DNA of 64,000 nt from the NCBI GenBank assembly GCA_049791675.1, contig JBARAD010000105.1, forward strand, positions 1-64,000, written 5' to 3'. A model generated the notes under the pieces. The model ran no database searches. It saw only the letters and a list, made by a program, of their open reading frames with translations, and was not told the DNA's origin. The position numbers and the translations under genes were made by a program. This DNA is from Chryseosolibacter sp049791675 (GTDB lineage: Bacteria > Bacteroidota > Bacteroidia > Cytophagales > Cyclobacteriaceae). Positions 1-8,651 of the stretch are shown piece by piece. The first letter of the stretch is position 1, and each line of letters opens with the position of its first letter.

Positions 1-51
1 CGTTATGACCGCATTAATGTGGAGTATGCGGGACAGGTGGTTGCGGAGTAG
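1..51 (+). CDS. C-terminal end of an unidentified protein (partial)
   Basis: An open frame runs from base 1 to a TAG at 49-51 and encodes 16 residues ending in GQVVAE. The gene starts outside the window. It is too short to identify. It is called because the frame is open to the edge and a repeat-rich intergenic region begins right after the stop. Confidence 0.4.
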   Translation, partial: RYDRINVEYAGQVVAE

Positions 52-59
52 TTCACGTC

Positions 60-101
60 CACGGTCGACGGTCCACGGTCCACAGTCGACGGTCCACGGT
101 C
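60..101. repeat. Heptamer tandem repeat array, CACGGTC type
   Basis: Six head-to-tail 7-bp units in perfect phase, CACGGTC or GACGGTC with one CACAGTC, start nine bases after the stop of the partial gene. The array is non-coding. It belongs to the same class of 7-bp intergenic repeats as the arrays at 135-232 and 290-387 but has a different core sequence. Confidence 0.85.
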
Positions 102-134
102 AGAGGAAGGGTGGTGTTGACAGTATGTGCTGCG

Positions 135-232
135 TTAGGAATTGGGAATTAGGAATTAGGCATTAGGAATTGGGCATTAGGCATTAGGCATTAGGAATTA
201 GGAATTAGGAATTAGGAATTAGGCATTGGGCA
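135..232. repeat. Heptamer tandem repeat array, TTAGGMA type, 14 units
   Basis: Fourteen consecutive 7-bp units without a phase break. Each is TTAGGAA or TTAGGCA, or the variant TTGGGMA. Variation is confined to positions 3 and 6 of the heptamer. No gene covers it. It resembles the short tandemly repeated repetitive sequences known from cyanobacterial intergenic DNA. Confidence 0.9.
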
Positions 233-289
233 TCGGTAACTCGGCTCTCGGGTGAGAGTCGTGTGGTTTTCATTTGAGATCCCTTCGAA

Positions 290-387
290 TTGGGATTTAG
301 GAATTAGGCATTAGGAATTAGGAATTAGGCATTAGGAATTGGGAATTGGGAATTAGGAATTAGGCATTGGGAATTGGGCATTAGGCG
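290..387. repeat. Second TTAGGMA heptamer array, 14 units
   Basis: Another 14-unit, 98-bp array of TTAGGAA/TTAGGCA/TTGGGMA heptamers, separated from the first by 57 bp of unrelated sequence. The order of variant units differs from the first array, so it is not a simple copy. The stretch 52-483 between the partial gene and the transporter contains only these arrays and no credible gene. Confidence 0.9.
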
Positions 388-483
388 GCAGGCGTGAGTG
401 TTGGGCAGCATGGGAAGGATGTGCGGCAGGTGGTAGGGACGCATCATCATGCGTCCCGCTCATCAAAAATGCACCATCCGTTG

Positions 484-1782
484 CTATTTTATTTCGAATT
501 TTTCGAACCTGGGCGCGAGCAGGTGGTGGATTGAAAACGCCACCAGATAAGCGAAAGCGCAAATGGTGAACAGGACCGTGTAACCCGCCGTCACGTTGCC
601 GCGTGCGGTGAAAATATCCAATAGCCTTCCCGAGAAAACCGGAAAGAGCATCCCGCCGATGGCGCCGGCCATTCCGCCGATGCCCACAACGGAGGCGATA
701 GCGTATTTCGGGAACATGTCAGAAACCGTCGTGAACAGGTTAGCGGACCAGGCCTGGTGCGCCGCACCTGCAAGACCAATGAGGAATACGGCGGGCCAAT
801 CTTCCACACGCGTGACGAAAAATATCGGAAGGAAGCAGCATGCGAAAATGAAGAAACCCGTCTTCCTGGCGCGCGTAACACTCCATCCCTTCTTCGTCAG
901 GTAACCGGTTAGCCAGCCGCCCACCAGGCTCAACACAGTGATGATCGTGTAAATACTGACCAGGTGTACCCAGCTTTCCTTGATGTCGAGACCCCGTGTT
1001 TTTTTGAAGTAGTCCGGAAGCCAGATCAGAAAGAACCACCAAACGGGATCGGTGATGAATTTCGCCACAATGAATGCCCATGTTTGTTTGTATTTCAGCA
1101 ATCCAAGCCATGTGGATCTGGGCCCGGTGCTCACATCCGGCCGATCGCTTTGAATAAATCTCAACTCATCTGCAGAGACGCGCTTATTTTTTTCCGGTTG
1201 CGAGTAAAAGGGTATCCACAACAAAAGCCAGAAAAGTCCGGCAACGCCCGCGACAATGAACGCCATCTGCCATCCGTACGTGAGCGCGATCCAGGGCACG
1301 ATGGCAGGGGCGAGAATAGGCCCGACGTTGGTCCCCGCATTGAAAAGTGTTGTCGCAAAAGCGCGTTCGCGCTGGGGAAACCAGGTGGCGGTCGCCTTCA
1401 CTGCCGAAGGAAAATTGCCGGCCTCGCCCAACCCCAGGGCTGTGCGTGCTGCAAAAAATCCATTCACGCTGGATACAAAAGAGTGCCCCATCGCAGCAAG
1501 GCTCCAGGAGACAATCGAAACAGCATAGCCCACCTTCTCGCCAAAGCGGTCTACAAACCATCCGAAAAACAACAGGCCGACAGCATAGGCTCCCTGGAAT
1601 GCAGAATTTACCAATCCGAATTCCTCATTGGACCATCCCAGTTCCTCGTCCAGTATCGGTTTGATCAGTGACAATATCTGGCGATCGATATAATTGATCG
1701 TGGTGGCGATAAAAAGCAGTGCGCAGATCGTCCACCGGAACTTACCGACAGGGGATGCAATGGGTTTTGTCTTTATTTCCAA
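484..1782 (-). CDS. exuT: MFS hexuronate transporter (ExuT-like)
   Basis: This 432-residue protein is a 12-helix major facilitator of the anion:cation symporter family, which imports galacturonate and glucuronate. Visible features are a first helix ending in INYIDRQ, typical of this family, the loop motif GWFVDRFGEK after helix 2, and long hydrophobic segments to the C-terminus. It is the last gene of a tight minus-strand set, 10 bp after the KDPG aldolase and downstream of the KDG kinase, and diverges from altronate dehydratase. That context supports hexuronate as substrate. Another sugar acid such as gluconate or galactonate is possible, since family members differ little by eye. Translation starts at the ATG at 1782. 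Confidence 0.8.
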   Translation of the reverse strand: MEIKTKPIASPVGKFRWTICALLFIATTINYIDRQILSLIKPILDEELGWSNEEFGLVNSAFQGAYAVGLLFFGWFVDRFGEKVGYAVSIVSWSLAAMGHSFVSSVNGFFAARTALGLGEAGNFPSAVKATATWFPQRERAFATTLFNAGTNVGPILAPAIVPWIALTYGWQMAFIVAGVAGLFWLLLWIPFYSQPEKNKRVSADELRFIQSDRPDVSTGPRSTWLGLLKYKQTWAFIVAKFITDPVWWFFLIWLPDYFKKTRGLDIKESWVHLVSIYTIITVLSLVGGWLTGYLTKKGWSVTRARKTGFFIFACCFLPIFFVTRVEDWPAVFLIGLAGAAHQAWSANLFTTVSDMFPKYAIASVVGIGGMAGAIGGMLFPVFSGRLLDIFTARGNVTAGYTVLFTICAFAYLVAFSIHHLLAPRFEKFEIK

Positions 1783-1792
1783 TGGAAAGCGT

Positions 1793-2461
1793 TTACGATT
1801 TTGCCCGGATCTCCCTTACCAACTCCAACGACTGGGAGACCTTTTGCGACAACAGGTCCCAGTTCCGGTTTTGGAGGATATCTCTGGTAAACAATTGTGA
1901 GCCCATTCCCACACACATCGCGCCGGCCTTAAACCACGCGGAAAGATTCTCCCGCGTAGGTTCAACGCCTCCGGTGATCATGAGTTTCAGGTCAGGCACC
2001 ACGGGAAGTATCGAGGAAACGAATCCGGGTCCCAGCACACTTCCGGGAAAAATTTTGATCACCGCCGCGCCATGTTCTTTTGCAGTAACGATCTCTGTTA
2101 ACGTCGCACATCCCGGAATCCAGGCGATGTTGTGAAGCCTGCATACTTCGGCCATCTCCAGCTTGAGTATGGGGGAAATAATAAAATCCGCTCCGGCATC
2201 AATAAATTTTTTCGTCGTATCCGCATCCATGACGGTTCCGATACCCAGCATGAGGTCTGGAAATCTTTTCCGTTCACGCACGAGGGCGGAAAATATTTCA
2301 AAGGAATTCGGACGGCGGTTCGTAAATTCAAAAGCGCGCACCCCGCCCCGATAGGCTGCCTCCACTACTTCCAGTGCTTCTTTTTCATGATCATGTGTGA
2401 ACAAAGGAACGATCCCTTTCTCACGCATCCCGTCAATAATATCCTGTTTACTGAAAGCCAT
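1793..2461 (-). CDS. eda: 2-dehydro-3-deoxyphosphogluconate (KDPG) aldolase / 4-hydroxy-2-oxoglutarate aldolase
   Basis: This 222-residue class I aldolase cleaves KDPG to pyruvate and glyceraldehyde-3-phosphate in the cytosol, the last step of the hexuronate branch. The Schiff-base lysine lies in AAVIKIFPG near residue 140. An N-terminal FEFTNR segment holds the expected catalytic Glu, and a C-terminal TGGV phosphate-binding turn is visible. The length is normal for the family. It lies 5 bp after the KDG kinase and 10 bp before the transporter, so the three are almost certainly co-transcribed. The kinase makes its substrate. Confidence 0.9.
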   Translation of the reverse strand: MAFSKQDIIDGMREKGIVPLFTHDHEKEALEVVEAAYRGGVRAFEFTNRRPNSFEIFSALVRERKRFPDLMLGIGTVMDADTTKKFIDAGADFIISPILKLEMAEVCRLHNIAWIPGCATLTEIVTAKEHGAAVIKIFPGSVLGPGFVSSILPVVPDLKLMITGGVEPTRENLSAWFKAGAMCVGMGSQLFTRDILQNRNWDLLSQKVSQSLELVREIRAKS

Positions 2462-2466
2462 TTTCT

Positions 2467-3462
2467 TTATCGTAAGAGTTTTCCAATATTTTCACCTTTC
2501 ACAAGCGTTTCTACTTCCGCGACAGAGACCAGGTTCACATCCCCTTCAATGGAATGCTTCAGGGCACACGCGGCAGTGGCAAATTCCAGCGCCTGCTGAT
2601 CATTCATTCCCTGCAGTATGCAATATATAAATCCCGCCATAAACGCATCCCCCGCCCCCACCCTGTCAACGATGTGGGTAAGATCATATTGATTCGAGCG
2701 CACCATTTGTCCATTCCACAACACTGCAGAGATCCTGTTGTGCGAAGAACTGACCGACTCACGTTCGGTGGTGGCGATCCTTTTGACCATGCTGAACTTC
2801 TTCTGGAAATTCGTGCAGGCTTCTTCAAACGTTGCTCCTGAAACCGCAGCACAGTTTTCCATATCTGTGATACCCGCAATCACCACATCGCAATGGCGGA
2901 TGAGCTCAGGCATCACATCCAGGGCAGTCTTTCCGTATTGCCAGAGATTTCTGCGATAGTTAATGTCACCGGATACCATGACGCCATTTTTCTTCGCGAC
3001 CGTCAGCGCTTCCAGGCAGACATCCGCCGCTCCCTGGGAAATGGCAGGGGTTATGCCCGTCCAATGAAACCAGGATGCTCCTTTGAGGACAGTATTCCAG
3101 TCTATCGAACCAGGCTGGATATGGGCAAATGCGGAATCAAACCGGTCGTAAATGATGCGCGAGGGTCGCTGCATCGCACCATTTTCGAGAAAGTATAATC
3201 CCATTCTTTCTTTGCCGTACAGGATTGCGCTGGTATCAACGCCATATTTCTTCAAGGCCTGCGTAGCAGCCTGCCCCAGATCGTTATCGGGAAAACGCGT
3301 TACGTGCGCGGCGGGGATTCCGAAGTGCGCCAGGGAAACAGCCACATTCGCCTCAGCCCCGGCATAGGTAACATCCAAAGCTGTGGATTGTGTAAATCGC
3401 GAAAAAGCCTGCGTCGAGAAGCGCAGCATGATCTCACCCAAGGTTACTACTTTTCCTTTCAT
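2467..3462 (-). CDS. kdgK: 2-dehydro-3-deoxygluconokinase (PfkB family)
   Basis: This 331-residue ribokinase/PfkB-fold sugar kinase phosphorylates 2-keto-3-deoxygluconate to KDPG with ATP. The N-terminus reads TLGEIMLRFS, as in KDG kinases. The substrate-binding region contains AGAEANVAVSLA, and the C-terminal signature VGAGDAF provides the catalytic Asp near residue 265. It is the first gene of the kdgK-eda-exuT set and is divergent from uxaA across about 150 bp that must hold both promoters. The uxaA product, KDG, is its substrate. Substrate assignment rests on this context as well as similarity. Confidence 0.88.
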   Translation of the reverse strand: MKGKVVTLGEIMLRFSTQAFSRFTQSTALDVTYAGAEANVAVSLAHFGIPAAHVTRFPDNDLGQAATQALKKYGVDTSAILYGKERMGLYFLENGAMQRPSRIIYDRFDSAFAHIQPGSIDWNTVLKGASWFHWTGITPAISQGAADVCLEALTVAKKNGVMVSGDINYRRNLWQYGKTALDVMPELIRHCDVVIAGITDMENCAAVSGATFEEACTNFQKKFSMVKRIATTERESVSSSHNRISAVLWNGQMVRSNQYDLTHIVDRVGAGDAFMAGFIYCILQGMNDQQALEFATAACALKHSIEGDVNLVSVAEVETLVKGENIGKLLR

Positions 3463-3613
3463 CCGTTATCAATACAAAATTTAAAGGTTTGAAGGTAAGG
3501 GTATTCTTTGAATATATCTCCCCATGCATAAATCTTTCAGAATCCGTTCATAAAAAATATAAAAAAATACAAAAGCATGGTAACTTGTGCACCCATTATA
3601 TCCACAATTGTAT

Positions 3614-5260
3614 ATGTCATCACGCGTATTAAAGATCCATCCTTCGGATAATGTACTGGTAGCGCTCACGGATTTAAAAGCAGGTGAAGGTATATCCTAC
3701 AACGGGACCACCACCACCCTGGTGGAAAATATTCCGGCCAAGCATAAGTTCGTCTATCAACCCATGCCACAGGATGCCGAGATCTTTATGTACGGTGTTC
3801 TCGTTGGCAAGGCGACAAAGCCTATCGCCGCGGGCGCCTCAATCAATACGCAAAATGTGAAACATACCGCATCTTCTTTCTCAGGGAGAAATAAGAACGT
3901 GGAGTGGAGAGCCCCGGATGTGTCGCGGTGGAAGGACAAAACGTTTCTTGGTTATCACAGGAGTGACGGACAGGTGGGTACTGCCAATTACTGGATTGTG
4001 ATCCCGATGGTCTTTTGTGAAAACAGAAATGTCAATGCCATCCGCCACGCCTTTGAAGAGGCGTTGGGTTTCTCCAAACCCGATGTTTATCAATCGTTCG
4101 TTCATGATCTTGTAGACTTATATAAACAGGGAAAAACGGAAGCGATTCAATCACTCTCGTTTACGCCCGATGCGGGTGAAAGCCGTTCGCGGATCTTCAA
4201 GAACATCGATGGCATCAAGTTCCTCACCCACGAGGGAGGCTGTGGCGGGACGCGACAGGATTCTGAAGCGCTTTGCGGATTGCTGGCCGGATACATCAAC
4301 AATCCAAATGTCGCTGGCGCCACGGTGCTAAGCCTGGGGTGCCAGAATGCGCAGGTTGATATTCTAACCGGCAAATTGCGTCAGCTGAATCCCGCATTTT
4401 CCAAACCGCTCGTCATACTGGAGCAGCAAAAGGAGGGGACTGAACAATCTTTACTGGTGAGGGCCATCAAAGAAACTTTCCTGCACCTCGCCGAGGTGAA
4501 TAAACAGGAGCGCAAACCAGCGTCGCTCAGTAAACTGGTTGTGGGTCTTGAGTGCGGCGGTTCGGATGGCTTTTCCGGTATTTCTGCAAATCCCGCGATT
4601 GGCCACACATCGGATCTTGTCGCTGCCCTGGGCGGAAGTTCCATCCTTTCTGAGTTTCCGGAGTTGTGCGGCGTAGAGCAGGAGTTGATCAACCGTTGCG
4701 TGAGCGACCCGGTGGCAGACCGTTTCATCGAGCTGATGCGGGCCTATAGCAGGGCAGCTGAAGCCGTCGGTTCCGGTTTTGATATGAATCCTTCGCCGGG
4801 CAACATCAAGGACGGCCTTATTACCGACGCGATGAAATCCGCCGGAGCCGCCAAAAAAGGCGGTACCTCCCCCGTGGCGGATGTACTTGATTATACGGAG
4901 TACGTGAAACGCCCGGGACTAACCCTCCTTTGCACGCCGGGCAATGATGTCGAGAGCACCACCGCCATGGCGGGTTCAGGGTCTAACATCATGTTGTTTA
5001 CTACCGGACTCGGCACGCCTACCGGCAACCCCGTGGTTCCTGTCATCAAGGTGTCTTCGAACACTGCCCTTGCTAAGCGGATGCCTGACATTATCGATGT
5101 TGATTGCGGGCCCGTTATCGCCGGAGAAAAGACCATTGAAAAAATCGGTGAGGATATCCTCGACCTGATCATCGAAGTTGCGAGCGGCCGGCAAAAGGCG
5201 AAAGCCACACTGCTGAATCAGGACGATTTTATTCCCTGGAAACGGGGCGTTTCACTGTGA
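3614..5260 (+). CDS. uxaA: Altronate dehydratase (UxaA family)
   Basis: This 548-residue dehydratase converts D-altronate to 2-keto-3-deoxygluconate. An N-terminal SAF-type domain (about residues 5-75) precedes the large catalytic domain, which contains HRSDGQVGTAN, THEGGCGGTR and GLECGGSDGFSG, all hallmarks of the UxaA/GarD family. Length matches full-length single-chain enzymes. The frame also opens at an upstream GTG at 3587, but the ATG at 3614 fits the family start better. No strong Shine-Dalgarno is visible. It is divergent from kdgK-eda-exuT. Uronate isomerase and tagaturonate reductase are not in the window. Confidence 0.9.
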   Translation: MSSRVLKIHPSDNVLVALTDLKAGEGISYNGTTTTLVENIPAKHKFVYQPMPQDAEIFMYGVLVGKATKPIAAGASINTQNVKHTASSFSGRNKNVEWRAPDVSRWKDKTFLGYHRSDGQVGTANYWIVIPMVFCENRNVNAIRHAFEEALGFSKPDVYQSFVHDLVDLYKQGKTEAIQSLSFTPDAGESRSRIFKNIDGIKFLTHEGGCGGTRQDSEALCGLLAGYINNPNVAGATVLSLGCQNAQVDILTGKLRQLNPAFSKPLVILEQQKEGTEQSLLVRAIKETFLHLAEVNKQERKPASLSKLVVGLECGGSDGFSGISANPAIGHTSDLVAALGGSSILSEFPELCGVEQELINRCVSDPVADRFIELMRAYSRAAEAVGSGFDMNPSPGNIKDGLITDAMKSAGAAKKGGTSPVADVLDYTEYVKRPGLTLLCTPGNDVESTTAMAGSGSNIMLFTTGLGTPTGNPVVPVIKVSSNTALAKRMPDIIDVDCGPVIAGEKTIEKIGEDILDLIIEVASGRQKAKATLLNQDDFIPWKRGVSL

Positions 5261-5384
5261 GTGGTCAGTTGTGAGTGGTGCGTGCGTTAGCTGTGCGTGC
5301 TTTTCACAGCCAGGGCCGCCCGCCCGGCAACTGGCATCCGGCTTCCCGGTGTTTGGTAACCGGTTCCCGAAATCCAGACTTCAG
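5261..5384. other. Intergenic region between convergent uxaA and fucosidase
   Basis: The 124 bp hold short degenerate GTGAGTGGT / GTGCGTGC repeats at 5259-5300 and no gene. No clear intrinsic terminator with a T-run was found, although uxaA and the fucosidase end here facing one another. Confidence 0.5.
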
Positions 5385-6827
5385 TTAATAAACCGCGATA
5401 TTGGAGATGACAGGGCACGCCTTTGAATCGGTAATATTGATTCGTATCCGGTCTGTTTTCACGGGATCGAATTTCAAAATGCGCTTATAACCTATCGTTG
5501 TCGCGGAAGCCAATGGTTTCCACGCGTTGTTTTCCCAGTACTCCACCGTGAAGGCGCTGACCCGCTGTCCCAGTTTGATGTATTCCTGGATAACAACAAA
5601 GCTGATGCCGGCAGTTTCCGGAAGTTTCACCTCAAGGCTCGCCTGTGTTGTTGTGTCGTCGGTACTCCAGTATGTGTCCTTGTCCTCATCGGTGACATTG
5701 GACGGATGGAAGCGCTGGCTTTCTCCGCGGTATTCGCTGGCAGTAACTTCCGACTTCAGCGCCAGGTTTTTGCTGAATGCCTCCTCTAACAATTTACGCC
5801 AACCCAGCAGGGCCGCCACATCTTTTTCGTGGATAAGACCGCGTTTGTCCGGAGGCACATTGAGCAGTAAAGTAGAACCCCTGCCTACGGACGTCAGATA
5901 GATATCAAACAACTTCTCCGGAGATTTCACCAGGGAATCTTCTTTTTCGTGATAAAACCATCCGGGTCTGATGGAGACATCTACCTCGGCGGGAATCCAC
6001 TGCGTTCCCAACGGATGACCCGTGTTCAGAAGATCGGTTATGCCGGGTTTTCCCGCAAATAAGGTATCGGGCGTAATCGTATTCCAGTTTGTTTCACCTG
6101 CCACTCCCCTTTCATTTCCTACCCAACGCACGCCCGGCCCCGCATCACTGAAAAAGAGAATTTCCGGCTCTATCTGCCGGACCAACGCCAGGGTTACAGG
6201 CCAGTCATAATAGGAAGCGCCATCGATATTGCGTTTTTCATCCGCGCCGCCATAATAACCCGTACCCCCGTTTGCCCCATCAAACCACATTTCAAATGCC
6301 GGACCGTACCTGGAAAAGATCTCCTTTAGCTGGTTTCGGTAATATTCAATATAACCCGGTCTCCCGTATTCGGGATGATTGCGATCCCACGGTGAAAGGT
6401 AAACGCCAAACTTGAGACCGTGCCGGCGGCAGGCGTCCGCTACTTCCCTGACGACATCGCCTTTGCCATTTTTCCATGGACTGGCCGATACATCATGGTC
6501 CGTGTATTCGCTTGGCCAGAGACAAAATCCATCGTGGTGTTTACAGGTTAGGATCGCTCCTTTGAATCCTGCTTTCTTCAGGGTCGATATCCATTGGTCC
6601 GCATCGAAGCCTGACGGATTGAATATGGAAGGATCTTCATCGCCATAACCCCACTCCTTGTCCGTGAAGGTGTTCGTCGTAAAATGAATGAAAGCGTTCA
6701 GTTCCATTTCATGCCACCGAAGCTGCGCCTCAGAAGGAATGGGTGACAACGGAGCGGGAGGTGCAACCTCACGCTGGTTTTTGCACGACACGATCGCGAG
6801 CAGGAGTAGGGGAATGCAATGCTTCAT
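5385..6827 (-). CDS. Alpha-L-fucosidase (GH29), lipoprotein with C-terminal discoidin-like domain
   Basis: This 480-residue exported glycosidase should release alpha-linked L-fucose. The chosen ATG at 6827 gives a short hydrophobic leader ending in the lipobox AIVSC; an in-frame start nine codons upstream would spoil the signal. The catalytic domain (about residues 30-350) has FGVYLSPWD and the nucleophile Asp in FEMWFDGANG, both typical of GH29. Residues from about 355 onward look like an F5/8 type C carbohydrate-binding fold, with a VTDEDKDTYWS signature. It stands alone without a SusCD pair beside it. GH29 enzymes vary in linkage preference, so the substrate is open. Confidence 0.88.
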   Translation of the reverse strand: MKHCIPLLLLAIVSCKNQREVAPPAPLSPIPSEAQLRWHEMELNAFIHFTTNTFTDKEWGYGDEDPSIFNPSGFDADQWISTLKKAGFKGAILTCKHHDGFCLWPSEYTDHDVSASPWKNGKGDVVREVADACRRHGLKFGVYLSPWDRNHPEYGRPGYIEYYRNQLKEIFSRYGPAFEMWFDGANGGTGYYGGADEKRNIDGASYYDWPVTLALVRQIEPEILFFSDAGPGVRWVGNERGVAGETNWNTITPDTLFAGKPGITDLLNTGHPLGTQWIPAEVDVSIRPGWFYHEKEDSLVKSPEKLFDIYLTSVGRGSTLLLNVPPDKRGLIHEKDVAALLGWRKLLEEAFSKNLALKSEVTASEYRGESQRFHPSNVTDEDKDTYWSTDDTTTQASLEVKLPETAGISFVVIQEYIKLGQRVSAFTVEYWENNAWKPLASATTIGYKRILKFDPVKTDRIRINITDSKACPVISNIAVY

Positions 6828-6860
6828 GGCCAAAAATACCACAAGAACGGCCACGTTTTA

Positions 6861-7131
6861 CTCGAAAATAGAATTTATGATGAATTTATACTGTGTGATC
6901 AGTGGCGGCGCCTTCACCGTGAAGCTGAAATCTTCAGGGCTTCTGTTATGCCATCCCGCAAAGCTTCCAGTGTGGGATACCGGTAAACGTGACATTCAGT
7001 TCCACAATGTTAGATGATTCACAATAAAACCCGAACCACTTGCGCTGAGGAAGTCCCTTGGGATAAAAGGTGTCCCTCCAGTGTTTATAATAAAATCCGG
7101 AACAACCAATCCACCATTTTTTCATTGACAT
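6861..7131 (-). pseudogene. DUF72 family protein remnant, frameshifted and truncated
   Basis: The minus strand starts like a DUF72 (YecE-type) protein with MSMKKWWIGCSGFYYKHW and GLPQRKWFGFYCE. The family continuation is then split over three frames. LNVTF is followed in another frame by YRYPTLEALR, then in a third frame by GWHNRSPEDFSFTVKAPP, ending at a TAA at 6861-6863. Each break lies at a short homopolymer (TTT near 6989, GGG near 6955) where one missing base would restore the frame. Only about 85 of the usual 240-300 residues are present. It is therefore a decayed 5' fragment, or a truncated gene combined with sequencing errors. It lies just upstream of the fucosidase. Confidence 0.75.
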
Positions 7132-7262
7132 TGCGCTGGTTACCGCCAATAATATTATGCAAGCCGGGCCGCACGTTGGCACATGGTCCCATTGCAATCA
7201 AAGTCATACGAAGACAATGAAAGGAACACTCCGCGTGGCATGAGTTTTATATGCAAAGCGGT

Positions 7263-7481
7263 ATGGAAAAAATCAAGAACGGAGACCCCGTATTATACAA
7301 AAACCTGAAAGGCACCATTTATGGCAAGCCCCGTGAGAACAAGTACAAAGGACTGTTATATACAGTGAAGATCGGCGACGAGTACGTGAAAGCAAGTGCC
7401 AGTGAATTAACCCTTAATGCAGAAGAAGCCGCAAGAAACCCGTTTGATCTCTTCTCACAAGAAAGGCGGAAGTCGGCATAA
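7263..7481 (+). CDS. Small hypothetical protein, 72 residues
   Basis: A short soluble protein beginning MEKIKNGDPVLYKN and ending FSQERRKSA. An in-frame ATG four codons upstream at 7251 is an alternative start. It is mixed charged, without signal peptide or membrane segment. The GDPVLYKNLKGTIYG stretch resembles a small beta-barrel-like fold, but I do not recognise the family. Coding is supported by amino-acid composition and the absence of any competing gene. Function unknown. Confidence 0.6.
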   Translation: MEKIKNGDPVLYKNLKGTIYGKPRENKYKGLLYTVKIGDEYVKASASELTLNAEEAARNPFDLFSQERRKSA

Positions 7482-7593
7482 TCAGAAATACCCCGGGGCG
7501 GATCGTGTCGTTTGCCCCACCTGCCCTGTTTATTCCTCAGGCATTCGCATGTAATTTTTCTGTGGTATCCTGCAACGTTTAGGGAGATGAAAT

Positions 7594-8256
7594 TTGTTAT
7601 GTTTGCGCCAGAACATAAACAAACTTCCCTTGTACATCACCTATATCCTTATTGGAGTAACTGCGCTGGTTAGCTTATATGCTTTCCAGAACCCGGGCTT
7701 TCTATCCGGGGCTATGATGAATCCATATGCGGTTCAGCATCGCCATCAGTATTACCGGTTGGTTTCATCAGGATTTGTACACAAAGACCATACGCATCTG
7801 CTGTGGAATATGTTTTCATTGTTCTTTTTTGGAACTGCCATTGAAAGGGAGTTCAATGCGCTGTTCGGTACTGCCGGCAGCTTTTACTTCATTGCCCTTT
7901 ATATCCTGGCAGTCATTGTTTCGGATGTGCCTACCCTGTTCAAACATAAAGACAGCGCGGGTTACAATTCACTTGGCGCGTCCGGAGGCGTGGCTGCAGT
8001 GATCTTTGCCTATATCATCTTCGAACCCCTTGCAGACATCTGTATTTACATTGCCCTGTGTATGCCCGGATTTATCCTCGGCGCTTTATATATCGCTTTT
8101 TCATGGTACCAGGGGAGAAAATCAAACGATAACATCAATCACGATGCGCACCTGTACGGTGCCCTGTTCGGATTTATTTTTTGCGTGATCGTCGCACCCT
8201 CCTCGATCGGGAATTTTTTGGAACAAATAAAGAACTGGAGACTTTTCACCGAATGA
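7594..8256 (+). CDS. Rhomboid family intramembrane serine protease
   Basis: This 220-residue, six-helix membrane protein cleaves transmembrane substrates inside the bilayer. The catalytic Ser is in GASGG (about residue 132) and the catalytic His in HDAHLYGALFG (about residue 183). The HLLWNMFSL segment carries the conserved helix-2 Asn of the oxyanion site. The frame has no good ATG: the usable start is TTG at 7594, seven bases after AGGGAG at 7581-7586. Two ATGs at 7587 and 7599 lie in another frame and open a 28-codon reading frame over the start region, so an indel at the 5' end cannot be excluded. The next gene overlaps its stop. Confidence 0.85.
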   Translation: MLCLRQNINKLPLYITYILIGVTALVSLYAFQNPGFLSGAMMNPYAVQHRHQYYRLVSSGFVHKDHTHLLWNMFSLFFFGTAIEREFNALFGTAGSFYFIALYILAVIVSDVPTLFKHKDSAGYNSLGASGGVAAVIFAYIIFEPLADICIYIALCMPGFILGALYIAFSWYQGRKSNDNINHDAHLYGALFGFIFCVIVAPSSIGNFLEQIKNWRLFTE

Positions 8257-8558
8257 ATTTATCGCACACACTTGGGCGTTTACGCCTCACGGGTCTTCTT
8301 GAAGGCCTTTCCTTTATTATCCTCCTTGCCATTGCTATGCCTTTGAAATACCTGGCGGGAAGACCGGAAATGGTCAGTATTGTCGGTATGGCACATGGTG
8401 TCCTGTTTGTCCTCTACATTTTTCTCACCATTGTGGCAAAGGTAAAATACCCGTGGTCGTGGAAAAAGATGTTACTTCTCTGGGCAGCGAGCGTTGTACC
8501 TTTCGGGACGTTCTACGCAGACTATAAGATGCTGCGGCATGAACAGGCTGCCCGGTAG
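8253..8558 (+). CDS. DUF3817 family integral membrane protein
   Basis: This 101-residue protein has three hydrophobic helices. The pattern LRLTGLLEGLSF near the N-terminus, GMAHGVLFVLYI in the middle and VPFGTFYADYKM near the end is that of the DUF3817 family, whose role is unknown. The ATG overlaps the rhomboid stop in an ATGA arrangement, so the two are translated from one transcript and probably coupled. Confidence 0.85.
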   Translation: MNLSHTLGRLRLTGLLEGLSFIILLAIAMPLKYLAGRPEMVSIVGMAHGVLFVLYIFLTIVAKVKYPWSWKKMLLLWAASVVPFGTFYADYKMLRHEQAAR

Positions 8559-8577
8559 GCCATGCTGTCTTTCCGGC

Positions 8578-8618
8578 GTGAATCGTAAATCGTGAATAAA
8601 TCGTAAATCGCGTGAATC
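8578..8618. repeat. Degenerate heptamer repeats, GTRAATC type
   Basis: GTGAATC, GTAAATC, GTGAATA-AATC, GTAAATC and GCGTGAATC follow each other between DUF3817 and the sterol-desaturase gene. The unit is again about 7 bp but the sequence differs from the arrays near the left edge. Phase is interrupted by two small insertions. Confidence 0.65.
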
Positions 8619-8651
8619 GTTTGGAGCGCCGTGCGTATAACCCGGCTGCCT

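Noticed and set aside
135..387. TTAGG-like repeats as telomere or CRISPR array
   Set aside because: Units are 7 bp without spacers, and the arrays lie inside the window and not at a demonstrated chromosome end. They fit short intergenic tandem repeats better.
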